A stretch of DNA of 64,000 nt. It comes from CADCTQ01 sp963844325 (GTDB lineage: Bacteria; Bacteroidota; Bacteroidia; Cytophagales; 172606-1). Positions 30,589 to 37,850 of the stretch are shown in pieces; within the stretch, counting starts at the first letter, position 1; every line of letters starts with the position of its first letter. The position numbers and the translations under genes are program-made. Where the stretch lies: NCBI GenBank assembly GCA_963844325.1, contig CAWJNV010000002.1:6882001-6946000 (forward strand). Direction: 5' to 3'. The notes under the pieces were generated by a model, which saw only the letters and a list, made by a program, of their open reading frames with translations, made no database searches and had not been told where the DNA came from.

Positions 30589-31187
30589 TAATGATTTAAC
30601 AGATCGTCGTACAATTTCTGGAGGCGGGCGCGGAGGTAGAGCACCGCGTAGCGTTTGCGCGACAGGAGCGTATTGAGCGACTGGCCCGTCTGGGCGGCAA
30701 TTTCCTTGAAGGAGCGGCCTTCCAGTTCGTGCCACACGAACACGTCGCGTTGTTCGGCCGGCAGCGCCTCCAGGGCCACGGCCAGTTCTTCCCACACCGT
30801 TTCGCGCAGGTACTGGTCCTCGGGGTTGTCGGTAGGGTCTACCAGCAGGTCGGCCACCGTCAGCGAGCGGCCTTCTTCCTCGTAGGCTTCGGGGTTTACG
30901 GGGTGTTCTTCCACCGACTCAGGTTTCTTCTTGCGGTAGCGGTCCACGATGCGGTTGCGGGCCACGCGGAACAGCCAGGCCGTGACCTGCTCAATGGGCT
31001 GGGCGGGCGTAAAGTGCCGGATAAACTGTTCAAACACGTCTTGCAGGATGTCTTCGGCTTCATCGCTGCGGGGAATGCGCTGGCGGATAAACGTCAACAG
31101 GCGTTTTTTCTCCTTGCCGAAGGCGATGGATACCGACTGGTTGCGGCTGGCCTGCAAGGAGGCTTCGAGTACGAACGGGGGCTTCAT
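30588..31187 (-). CDS. RNA polymerase sigma factor, ECF type
   Basis: This 199-residue protein has sigma-70 region 2 (LLTFIRQRIPRSDEAEDILQDVFEQF and AWLFRVARNRIVDRYRKKK) and region 4 (EALPAEQRDVFVWHELEGRSFKEIAAQTGQS with NTLLSRKRYAVLYLR). The spacing between regions 2 and 4 is longer than minimal, containing an acidic stretch. It directs RNA polymerase to a small regulon, probably including itself. The start is ATG at 31187; an upstream extension lacks homology. It is overlapped by the small membrane protein gene by one base. No target promoter is obvious. Confidence 0.92.
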   Translation of the reverse strand: MKPPFVLEASLQASRNQSVSIAFGKEKKRLLTFIRQRIPRSDEAEDILQDVFEQFIRHFTPAQPIEQVTAWLFRVARNRIVDRYRKKKPESVEEHPVNPEAYEEEGRSLTVADLLVDPTDNPEDQYLRETVWEELAVALEALPAEQRDVFVWHELEGRSFKEIAAQTGQSLNTLLSRKRYAVLYLRARLQKLYDDLLNH

Positions 31188-31347
31188 TATAAAGGCAGAC
31201 GGATGGGAAAGGGCGATATTGTATACAGTACAAAGCGTAACGGAAAAAAGCGTGCCGGAGGTATGGGGGCTGCCAAGATGGCGGGAACGGGGCGGGTGTA
31301 GAGAGCGGACGCGGGGATGGGGATTCACATAAAAGTTTAAAAATGTT

Positions 31348-31377
31348 TTGACAGTATGGATTGTGACACTATCTTTA
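31348..31377 (+). promoter_or_regulatory. Bacteroidota-type promoter of the cold-shock gene
   Basis: A TTG at 31348-31350 is followed after 19 nt by TATCTTTA (31370-31377), one base off the -7 consensus TAnnTTTG. The transcript would have a leader of about 35 nt before the ATG at 31417. Confidence 0.6.
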
Positions 31378-31416
31378 CGGCTTCAATAATTTCCTACCCA
31401 AATAACAAGTCAAGTA

Positions 31417-31608
31417 ATGCAATCCGGTAAAGTAAAGTTTTTCAATGAGACCAAAGGATTCGGTTTCATCAAGGTTGAAGGTTCCGACAAGGACGTATTC
31501 GTACACGTATCAGGCCTGATCGATGAGATCAAGGAAAACGACGATGTAACCTTCGAAATTGAGCAAGGCAGAAAAGGCCCCAACGCCGTAAACGTACGAC
31601 TCGCCTAA
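31417..31608 (+). CDS. cspA: Cold-shock-domain protein
   Basis: The 63-residue protein is a single cold-shock domain. RNP1 is KGFGFIKVEG and RNP2 is VFVHVSGL, both in normal order, with the N-terminal GKVKFFNETKG. It binds single-stranded RNA and DNA and melts secondary structure as an RNA chaperone. It has its own promoter and a strong terminator, so it is a monocistronic gene. Bacteroidota carry several paralogues, and the symbol is generic. Confidence 0.95.
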   Translation: MQSGKVKFFNETKGFGFIKVEGSDKDVFVHVSGLIDEIKENDDVTFEIEQGRKGPNAVNVRLA

Positions 31609-31635
31609 GATAAAAATCCCATAGCGAAGACCTTG

Positions 31636-31662
31636 AAAAACCCCTCATCCGAGGGGTTTTTT
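31636..31662. terminator. Bidirectional intrinsic terminator
   Basis: AAAAACCCCTC, a 4-nt loop, and GAGGGGTTTTTT form a strong hairpin with A and T tracts on either side. It serves the cold-shock gene on the plus strand and the convergent HNH gene on the minus strand. Confidence 0.92.
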
Positions 31663-31677
31663 GTTTGGGTTCGGTTG

Positions 31678-32256
31678 CTAGATCAGGTGGGACAGGTTCA
31701 GATTCAACTCATGCTCCAGCGCCGTGATGAAGCTCAGTTCTGCTCGGTGCTTGGGTTTGGCTAAATAGGCAATGAACGCTTCGTCAGGTCCACAGCGCGT
31801 TCTTATCTCTTTTAACCTTTCAATGTGATTCCGCCTGTATTCCACCAAATACTGGTCGTTCATGCCGAGGAAGTTGATAAGGTTCTTTGCTTCCGTATCA
31901 TTTAGGTCTACCGGTTGAAAAATACCGTCCTCGTACTTGATTCGCCGGGTGAGTTCAGCACTTGAGGGCAGCAGGATGGGCAGGAAACGCTTGATGTCCC
32001 GCTTCTTTTTACGATTGAGTTTGGCGTAGATGAGGTACCAGTTGCCGTAATGATCTTCGGGTTTGTTCTTGAGCCGCGGGTCGAAGTGGTCTATCTCACC
32101 CTGGTCGATGGGACGCAGGAATGCTTCCGAGTAGGCACAGAAGCCCGACTGCTCCTTCAATAAAGCTTCCGTCAACTTTGCATTCTTGCCATCCACCCGG
32201 TACGTCAATCCCTGCGCAATGATTGGCGACTGTTCATGCTTGGCTAAAAACTTCAT
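31678..32256 (-). CDS. ptuB: HNH endonuclease, Septu PtuB-like
   Basis: This 192-residue protein has an HNH nuclease centre of the kind found in PtuB and TIGR02646-like proteins: GFCAYSEAFL (Cys40) then GEIDHFDPR (Asp56, His57) and NWYLIYAKLN (Asn72). Its ATG overlaps the TGA of the upstream ATPase gene by 4 nt, so they are made together. In Septu systems the PtuA ATPase controls PtuB, which cuts nucleic acid during phage infection. The pairing, order and length fit that system. Composition is AT-richer than its neighbours, suggesting acquisition. Only one of the expected paired metal-ligand Cys residues is visible, so this may be a divergent, non-zinc HNH. Confidence 0.8.
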   Translation of the reverse strand: MKFLAKHEQSPIIAQGLTYRVDGKNAKLTEALLKEQSGFCAYSEAFLRPIDQGEIDHFDPRLKNKPEDHYGNWYLIYAKLNRKKKRDIKRFLPILLPSSAELTRRIKYEDGIFQPVDLNDTEAKNLINFLGMNDQYLVEYRRNHIERLKEIRTRCGPDEAFIAYLAKPKHRAELSFITALEHELNLNLSHLI

Positions 32257-33596
32257 CGTGCCGGAAAATTATAGTCCCTGCCAATCTGCGCGTACTCCTC
32301 AGCCAGTTGTTCCTTCTGCACAGGGTCGTTTGTATGTTTGAGGAGCATTTTCAGTTCGACGAATCTCTCCCACTTTTCCTGCCCCTTCGGGCCGAGCAGA
32401 CTTCTCACCCCGAAATCCTGCACCAGCATGTCGTTGGGATCGTCGCCCACGGCCGTTACGCCGCGCCGGGCGGTAACGAATCCTTCGTCGTTAAAGTCAA
32501 GAATGAACCTTTCTTCGGGTTCGAACTGTGCGGCAATGATTGGGCTGTGCGTCGCCACGAAGAACTGCGTGTTGTGAATAATACCTTGGTAAATGTTTAC
32601 CAGATCGTAGAGGAAATCGGGGAACAGGCTGTTTTCCGGTTCGTCAATGAGCAGAAAGCCGCTTTCGATTTTACGGTTGAAGTACAACGCGTAAATATGG
32701 CCGAGGCGGAAGATGAAGTTACGAATGCCGGTACTCAGCGCGTTGTACGGAATAGTTTTACCACTTGATTTCAGTTTAATGTATGCTTGTAGACTATCAG
32801 TCAATTGAACCGGGACTTTTGCGCCTTGATAATCAAATTCTAGCCCCGCATTTTCGAGTATCTGGTTCCACAAGTCTGCAATCCCCTTCAGAATCTCCGG
32901 ATGTTCCCGGTTAAACTCTTCCCTGACTTGTTTTAGTGTTTTTTCCTGATTTTCGCTACGCTCTTGGTGTATTAAGAAGTCGCTTTCCCTTTTCTTAATT
33001 AAAAAAATTAGCAGTCGCCAGAAATCGCGAATGTTTTGTATTGATACTTCGTGTACTGTGGGGAAGGCTTTGAAATACTCTAATGCTTCATTTAGAGAAG
33101 TAGTAGGCGCGTCCTGTGTAGTGAGAAACTCGCTTATCCCACTCTCAGGCGGTGAATAAATAAGCAAGTTGCTGAGATTGCTTTCTAAGAATAACTCACG
33201 TGGAACATCACTATCCTGAACTATATAATGGACAAATCCATCATCAGAGGGAGTTCCACTACGGATAAGTTCTGACCAGACATTATGATCTTTCTCAACG
33301 TATTCCCATAGAAGGTAAGGGGCATTCAGTTTATATATATATCCTCTCTTAGTCTGTAACTTCATTAGAAAGGAAAAAGATTGACCTTTCTGACGATAAA
33401 ATCTTACGTTGTTGTTCACCAACCGAAGCAAAGTCGATTTTCCCGTGCCATTCCGCCCGATAAAGCACACTTTCTCCAGCGGCTGCCCGGCCTTGGCGTG
33501 CCCTTCCGGGTACGTGAGGTCCAGTTCAAACCCCTTGAACTGCTGAAAATTCGGGATGATGATCTTGGCTATATTCATACGCGTAAAATTACGCAT
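32253..33596 (-). CDS. ptuA: AAA ATPase, Septu PtuA-like
   Basis: The 447-residue ATPase has Walker A GRNGTGKST near residue 48, a signature-like region LSTGIRNFIFRLG, Walker B GFLLIDEPENSLFP and H-loop FFVATHSPII, all in SMC/ABC order. The C-terminus is a charged helical tail (VELKMLLKHTNDPVQ), as in PtuA and the ATPases of some retron systems. The HNH gene follows with a 4-nt overlap. The start may be ATG 33596 or ATG 33578; a perfect dyad GCGTAA/TTACGC (33581-33594) falls between them, which would be an operator if the second is used. No reverse transcriptase or ncRNA is nearby, so a retron is unlikely. Confidence 0.82.
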   Translation of the reverse strand: MRNFTRMNIAKIIIPNFQQFKGFELDLTYPEGHAKAGQPLEKVCFIGRNGTGKSTLLRLVNNNVRFYRQKGQSFSFLMKLQTKRGYIYKLNAPYLLWEYVEKDHNVWSELIRSGTPSDDGFVHYIVQDSDVPRELFLESNLSNLLIYSPPESGISEFLTTQDAPTTSLNEALEYFKAFPTVHEVSIQNIRDFWRLLIFLIKKRESDFLIHQERSENQEKTLKQVREEFNREHPEILKGIADLWNQILENAGLEFDYQGAKVPVQLTDSLQAYIKLKSSGKTIPYNALSTGIRNFIFRLGHIYALYFNRKIESGFLLIDEPENSLFPDFLYDLVNIYQGIIHNTQFFVATHSPIIAAQFEPEERFILDFNDEGFVTARRGVTAVGDDPNDMLVQDFGVRSLLGPKGQEKWERFVELKMLLKHTNDPVQKEQLAEEYAQIGRDYNFPAR

Positions 33597-33682
33597 TTGC
33601 CCGACAGCAGGCCGGCGGAGGCGTCACGTTCAAGCTGACGTACGAATGTCGCCTTACGAGGTAGCTGGATGCGTGCCCCAGT

Positions 33683-34798
33683 TTATTTAAGCAGTTCCGA
33701 CAGCATTTTGTCGAGGGCCTCGCCGCGCAGGTCGCGGGCAACGATCCGGCCTTCAGGGTCGAGCAGGAAGCTGCTCGGAATCCATTTGATGCCGTAATGG
33801 CGGACCAGCTCGTTTTCCCAGCCTTTCAGGTCCGACAGGTGCACCCAGGGCAGGTTGTCTTTTTCAATGGCCTTCAGCCAGGGTTCCTTCTTCTCATCCA
33901 GCGAAATGCCCACGATCTCGAAGGGCTTGCTCTTGAATTTCTGGTAGGCTTTTACCAGGTTCGGGTTTTCGGCCCGGCACGGACCGCACCAACTGGCCCA
34001 GAAATCAATGAACACGTACTTGCCCCGGAACGAGGCCAGGTCTACCGGCTTCTCATTAGCATCCGGCAGCCGGAAATCGGTGAATGGGGCACCGGCTTTT
34101 GATTTCTCCGCGTACCCCTCCTGCTCCTTTATTGCTGCCACCGTTTCCCGGGCCAGCGAGTGGTTTTGCCACTGGGGGGCGAGGGAACTGAGCATTTTTT
34201 TACTCTTTTCGAGGCCGAGCTCTTTCCAACTCCGATGCAGCAGCATCAGGCTTTGAAAAGCTTCCGGGTGCGTGGAAATGTATTCGGAAGCAATCCGGTA
34301 TTGCTTATCCATGATGGGGATGCTCAACTCAAGCAACCGCTCGGCACCGGCACTGTCGCCCCGGGCCCGCAGTTCGTTGGCTTTTATGGTATTGGCAACC
34401 AGTTCGTCGCGGGCAGGGTTGGTGTATTTGCGCCGGTAAGCCAAGAATTCATCGGTGAGGGGAGAGCCGGTAATCTTTGCATCCCACAATTTGCCGGCCG
34501 GCCCTTGCACCGTGATTACTTTGTTTTCCAGGATCAATTCCGCATCTCCTTCAACCGATTGCAGTGCCAGCCGGTATTGATTGGGCTCTGCCACTTTGCC
34601 CCTAAAAACGAACGCCCCCTGCCGCACTTTTACCGAATCAACCTTCCGGTATGCTCTCCCCTCCATTTTACTCAAGTACACCCAGGTGTCACCCGCCTCC
34701 GTAACCAAACCCTTGATCTGGTAACCCGGCTGGGCCCCGGCCGGTACGCAGAGAATGCCTGCCACCAGGCAGGCGAGGAAAAAGGATGAACGTTTCAT
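33683..34798 (-). CDS. TlpA-like thiol-disulfide oxidoreductase with DUF4369 domain
   Basis: This 371-residue secreted protein has a signal peptide (MKRSSFFLACLVAGILC). The N-terminal 110 residues are DUF4369-like (YQIKGLVTEAGDTWVYLSKMEG). A helical linker follows, then a thioredoxin-fold domain with the redox motif FIDFWASWCGPCRAENP and cis-Pro in GIKWIPSSFLLDPEG. It reduces or shuffles disulfides in the periplasm. I choose ATG 34798, since the longer reading to 34936 runs into a repeat (MMNDEQGMSNDE is repeat-derived). This class is abundant in Bacteroidota. Confidence 0.9.
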   Translation of the reverse strand: MKRSSFFLACLVAGILCVPAGAQPGYQIKGLVTEAGDTWVYLSKMEGRAYRKVDSVKVRQGAFVFRGKVAEPNQYRLALQSVEGDAELILENKVITVQGPAGKLWDAKITGSPLTDEFLAYRRKYTNPARDELVANTIKANELRARGDSAGAERLLELSIPIMDKQYRIASEYISTHPEAFQSLMLLHRSWKELGLEKSKKMLSSLAPQWQNHSLARETVAAIKEQEGYAEKSKAGAPFTDFRLPDANEKPVDLASFRGKYVFIDFWASWCGPCRAENPNLVKAYQKFKSKPFEIVGISLDEKKEPWLKAIEKDNLPWVHLSDLKGWENELVRHYGIKWIPSSFLLDPEGRIVARDLRGEALDKMLSELLK

Positions 34799-34900
34799 GA
34801 AAGTGGCTGTTTGAACCGAATGTAACGCTTGATTCCCATTCATCCAACGTTCATCAGCCCATTTTAACGCGTAACGCCTTTCCCAACATCCCTCTTTTAC

Positions 34901-34979
34901 TTCATCATTCGACATTCCTTGTTCATCATTCATCATTAAAAGTGATTTCGAATGTCGAACAAGGCATGCCGAATGATGC
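34901..34979. repeat. Imperfect inverted repeat (CATCATT/CATTCCT words)
   Basis: The left arm (34901-34937) and right arm (34949-34979) pair at about 24 of 31 positions with an 11-nt loop. Words of 7 nt such as CATTCGA, CATTCCT and CATTCAT are visible in the left arm. It lies between two minus-strand genes and ends 9 nt from the stop codon of the acidic protein gene, i.e. just after that gene. Confidence 0.7.
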
Positions 34980-34987
34980 AGTACAAA

Positions 34988-35311
34988 CTACTCGGCTGCC
35001 GCGCTGCCGCCGTTGCCGCGGTCTTCGAGGTAGCGTTTGAGCAGTTCGTCCATGTTGCCGTCGATCTGGTCGTAAGTGTCGTCGATGAAGCTGATCAGCG
35101 TCTGGTCGTCGTTTTCCTTGCCCTCCAGTTTGGTCATGATCAACGCCTGGTTGTAGATGATGGCGTCGAGCATGGCGCGGATCTGCAAAGTGTTCAGCCC
35201 GATTTCGGGCATGGTCATGGCGAAAGTTTTGCCCCGGTACCGGTCGGGCACTTCATGGGTGTTGTCGCCCTGCGCGTTGTCATCGTTCTGCGGTTCGTTT
35301 GCCTGAGCCAT
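34988..35311 (-). CDS. Small acidic hypothetical protein
   Basis: This 107-residue protein has no recognisable domain. It is acidic and hydrophilic, with an N-terminal Gln/Asn/Asp-rich stretch (MAQANEPQNDDNAQGDN) and a helical body (LNTLQIRAMLDAIIYNQALIMTKLEGK, FIDDTYDQIDGNMDELLKRYL), so it is probably cytosolic and perhaps a coiled-coil dimer. I start at ATG 35311. The longer reading upstream runs through an AT-rich stretch (TTTTAAATTTTG) and lacks protein character. It is divergent from the membrane protein gene at 35507. Confidence 0.65.
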   Translation of the reverse strand: MAQANEPQNDDNAQGDNTHEVPDRYRGKTFAMTMPEIGLNTLQIRAMLDAIIYNQALIMTKLEGKENDDQTLISFIDDTYDQIDGNMDELLKRYLEDRGNGGSAAAE

Positions 35312-35477
35312 AGCCTTACCAAATTTTAAATGATGAATTTTAAATTTTGAATATCCGCTGGGGTTTTTCAACCGGGTTAAACGGCGTTTGGTCGGAAATG
35401 ATACCCGTCCGGTCGGGCTTTTAAAAATATTCGACGAAAAGCGCCGCCCCCCGTTGCCTCGTATGCTTCCTTTCATT

Positions 35478-35496
35478 TACTTTGCATCTCAAAGTA
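35478..35496 (+). promoter_or_regulatory. Operator-like perfect dyad TACTTTG-N5-CAAAGTA, copy 1
   Basis: TACTTTG, five bases, CAAAGTA form a perfect 7-bp dyad 10 nt upstream of the membrane protein start at 35507. The same dyad with the same spacing occurs at 36454-36472. TACTTTG is close to the Bacteroidota -7 element, so a bound regulator would cover the promoter. The winged-helix protein encoded between the two sites is the natural candidate. Confidence 0.75.
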
Positions 35497-35506
35497 CTTT
35501 ACCTGC

Positions 35507-36142
35507 ATGAAAGAAGACAGTACGCCCCTCGAAACGCTGCACGAGATTCGTGACATGATGGAGAAGTCATCCCGGTTCCTGTCGCTGAGCGGGTTATCGG
35601 GCGTTTTTGCGGGCTTGTTCGCCCTGGTCGGGGCCGGTGCCGCGTATGCCTACCTGGGCATTGGGGTGCTGGAGCCCGCCTACCGCCGCCACTACTACGG
35701 GCAGGACCAGCCGTACTCCGGTCTCATCCAGTTCCTCCTGCTCGACGCCATGCTGGTGCTGGTGGCCGCCCTCTCGGCGGGCATCTACTTCACGGCCCGC
35801 AAGGCCCGACGAGAGGGCCAGTCGATCTGGGGCTTTACGGCCCGGCGCCTCCTGTTCAGCATGATGATCCCGCTGGTAGCCGGCGGTCTGTTCTGCCTGG
35901 CGCTGATCTACCACGGGGCCTTTGCGCTGGCCGCCCCGGCGACGCTCATCTTCTACGGGCTGGCCCTGCTCAACGGCAGCAAGTACACCCTGCACGACGT
36001 GCGTTACCTGGGCATTACCGAAATTATACTGGGCATCGTGGCTTCCTTTTTCATTGGGTATGGGTTATTATGCTGGGCCGTGGGCTTCGGGCTGATGCAC
36101 ATCCTCTACGGCGCCATCATGTATTACAAGTACGAACGATGA
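35507..36142 (+). CDS. Multi-pass membrane protein, partner of a winged-helix regulator
   Basis: This 211-residue protein has a short soluble start (MKEDSTPLETLHEIRDMMEKSSRFLSLS) then about five to six hydrophobic helices. I do not recognise a numbered family with confidence, though the layout (helical start, GLSGVFAGLFALVGAGAAYAYL) is seen in Bacteroidota genes that directly precede a winged-helix regulator. The stop overlaps the regulator's ATG (ATGA at 36139). A perfect operator dyad sits 10 nt upstream. It may sense a membrane or small-molecule signal for the regulator; that is inference. Confidence 0.8.
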   Translation: MKEDSTPLETLHEIRDMMEKSSRFLSLSGLSGVFAGLFALVGAGAAYAYLGIGVLEPAYRRHYYGQDQPYSGLIQFLLLDAMLVLVAALSAGIYFTARKARREGQSIWGFTARRLLFSMMIPLVAGGLFCLALIYHGAFALAAPATLIFYGLALLNGSKYTLHDVRYLGITEIILGIVASFFIGYGLLCWAVGFGLMHILYGAIMYYKYER

Positions 36143-36438
36143 AGGAACTGCTCGAACACCTGAACAAAGCCTTCGAAAGCAAGGCCCGGCTCGGAATTAT
36201 GTCGGCGCTGATGGTGAACGACCGGCTCGACTTCAACGCCCTCAAGGAACTGCTCGACCTCACCGACGGCAACCTGGCCAGTCACTTGAAGGCGCTGGAA
36301 GAAGGCCAGTACGTGGAAGTACAGAAGCAGTTCGTGGGCCGCAAGCCCAACACCACCTACCGGGCCACCGATGCCGGCCGCAAGGCCTTCACCGAACACT
36401 TGAAAGCCCTCGAAAAACTGATCAGCGGGTACCGTTAA
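36139..36438 (+). CDS. Winged-helix transcriptional regulator (ArsR/MarR-like, HTH_34-like)
   Basis: The 99-residue protein is a single winged-helix domain: LEHLNKAFESKARLGIMSALMV, then DFNALKELLDLTDGNLASHLKALEEGQYV (recognition helix) and the wing VQKQFVGRKPNTTYRATDAGRKAF. It should dimerise and bind a palindrome. It overlaps the upstream membrane protein gene by 4 nt, and two identical dyads (35478 and 36454) flank the pair, so it probably represses its own operon and the following DUF4153 gene. No metal-binding Cys cluster is seen, so the inducer is unlikely to be an ArsR-type metal. Confidence 0.9.
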   Translation: MKELLEHLNKAFESKARLGIMSALMVNDRLDFNALKELLDLTDGNLASHLKALEEGQYVEVQKQFVGRKPNTTYRATDAGRKAFTEHLKALEKLISGYR

Positions 36439-36453
36439 TTTTTTTTGTATGCT

Positions 36454-36472
36454 TACTTTGAAACTCAAAGTA
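36454..36472 (+). promoter_or_regulatory. Operator-like perfect dyad TACTTTG-N5-CAAAGTA, copy 2
   Basis: The arms are identical to those of the dyad at 35478-35496, and so are the 5-nt spacing and the following CTTT. Only the spacer differs (AAACT here, CATCT there). It lies 73 nt upstream of the DUF4153 start at 36545 and 16 nt after the regulator stop, as expected for a second promoter under the same regulator. Confidence 0.75.
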
Positions 36473-36544
36473 CTTTCAACAATCTTCAGACTGGTTCTTT
36501 TCCTGCAAAGAAGTGCCCGTCCCAATCCTTTAACCCAGCTCACC

Positions 36545-37792
36545 ATGAAAGAAGAGATTGCCGCCAACCTTCACAATCCCAAGCAGTTGGAAAAACTGTA
36601 CCGGTCAGACAAGCCAGCCTTCCGTCGTGGGTTCAATGCGTTGTACCCGGCCTTCGCCGACGACCCGGTGGCCGCCTGCTGGTACGAGAGGCTCCACTAC
36701 GAAAGCAAGGAAACTGGCCCGGGCACGGGTCCTGAACTGAAATTCGTAACCATTGCCGCCCTGGCGGCGGGCCTGCTGGCCGAGGTGCCGAACTTCCTGC
36801 CGGTGGACGCCGAATTTTTCTACACCCGGAACCTGGGCTTTATCCTGCTGTTGCCCCTGGCCCTCTACTTCGCCTGGAAGCATAAGCTGCACACCCGTAA
36901 AACCGGGCTGATGGTTGCGGTCGTGCTGGCGGCGGCGGTTTTCATCAACTTCCTGCCGGCGGGGGCAAGGAGTGATACCCTCCTGCTTTCGTGCCTGCAC
37001 CTGCCCTTGTTCCTGTGGACGGTGCTGGGCTACGCGTTCGTGGGCAACTGGCGCAATGCCTTTGAGCGGCGGCTTCACTTCCTGCGCTACAACGGCGACC
37101 TTGCCGTGATGACGGCCCTCCTCGTGATTGCCGGCGTGATCCTGACGGGGGTGACCATCGGGCTGTTCGACGTGATCGGGCTGAACGCCGCCGAGCAGTT
37201 CTATGCCCGCTACGTGGCCGTCTTCGGGTTGGCGGCCCTCCCGCTGGTGGGCACCTACCTTACCCAGACGAACCCGAACCTGGTGAGCAGCGTGTCGCCG
37301 GTGATTGCCCGGATATTCGGGCCGCTGGTGCTGGTTACGCTGGTGGTGTACCTGGGGGCCATCCTGTACGCGGGCAAAAGTCCGTACGACGACCGGGAGT
37401 TCCTGCTCATTTTCAACGCCCTCCTCATCGGGGTGATGGCCATCATCTTCTTCTCGGTGGCGGAAAACGCCAAAGGCACCGCCCACCGGGCCGAAATCCT
37501 GGTGCTTTTCCTGCTGTCCGTCGTGACGGTTCTGGTCAACGGCATTGCCCTGTCGGCCATCCTGTTCCGGATCAACGAATGGGGTCTTACCCCCAACCGG
37601 GCGGCGGTGCTGGGCGGCAACCTCCTGATCCTGGTGAACCTGCTGCTCGTCACGGGGCGGCTTTTCCGGGTGGTCACGCGGCGGGCCGACCTTACCGGCG
37701 TGGGGCAGTCCATCGCCGCGTTCCTGCCCTTCTACAGCCTGTGGACGGTGTGCGTGGTCTTTCTCTTCCCGCTGCTGTTCGGGTTCAAGTAA
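36545..37792 (+). CDS. DUF4153-like multi-pass membrane protein
   Basis: This 415-residue protein has about ten or more hydrophobic segments after a soluble start (MKEEIAANLHNPKQLEKLYRS). Its pattern (FIGFVG-like loops, YGKSPYDDREFLLIFNALLIGVM) resembles DUF4153. Function is unknown. I choose ATG 36545, because the longer reading from 36449 runs across the operator dyad. The DUF4173 gene follows after 58 nt on the same strand; these families are often neighbours. Both are probably under the winged-helix regulator. Confidence 0.78.
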   Translation: MKEEIAANLHNPKQLEKLYRSDKPAFRRGFNALYPAFADDPVAACWYERLHYESKETGPGTGPELKFVTIAALAAGLLAEVPNFLPVDAEFFYTRNLGFILLLPLALYFAWKHKLHTRKTGLMVAVVLAAAVFINFLPAGARSDTLLLSCLHLPLFLWTVLGYAFVGNWRNAFERRLHFLRYNGDLAVMTALLVIAGVILTGVTIGLFDVIGLNAAEQFYARYVAVFGLAALPLVGTYLTQTNPNLVSSVSPVIARIFGPLVLVTLVVYLGAILYAGKSPYDDREFLLIFNALLIGVMAIIFFSVAENAKGTAHRAEILVLFLLSVVTVLVNGIALSAILFRINEWGLTPNRAAVLGGNLLILVNLLLVTGRLFRVVTRRADLTGVGQSIAAFLPFYSLWTVCVVFLFPLLFGFK

Positions 37793-37850
37793 TTCCTTCA
37801 AATCTCCTTTGCGCTGGTATTTCCAATCCGTGGTCTAATCAAACACCTTC

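Noticed and set aside
31678..33596. Retron
   Set aside because: The ATPase-HNH pair resembles retron effectors, but no reverse transcriptase or structured ncRNA region is next to it.
34799..34936. 46-residue N-terminal extension of the TlpA-like protein (MMNDEQGMSNDE...)
   Set aside because: It is encoded by an inverted repeat and is followed by a perfect signal peptide at the internal ATG.
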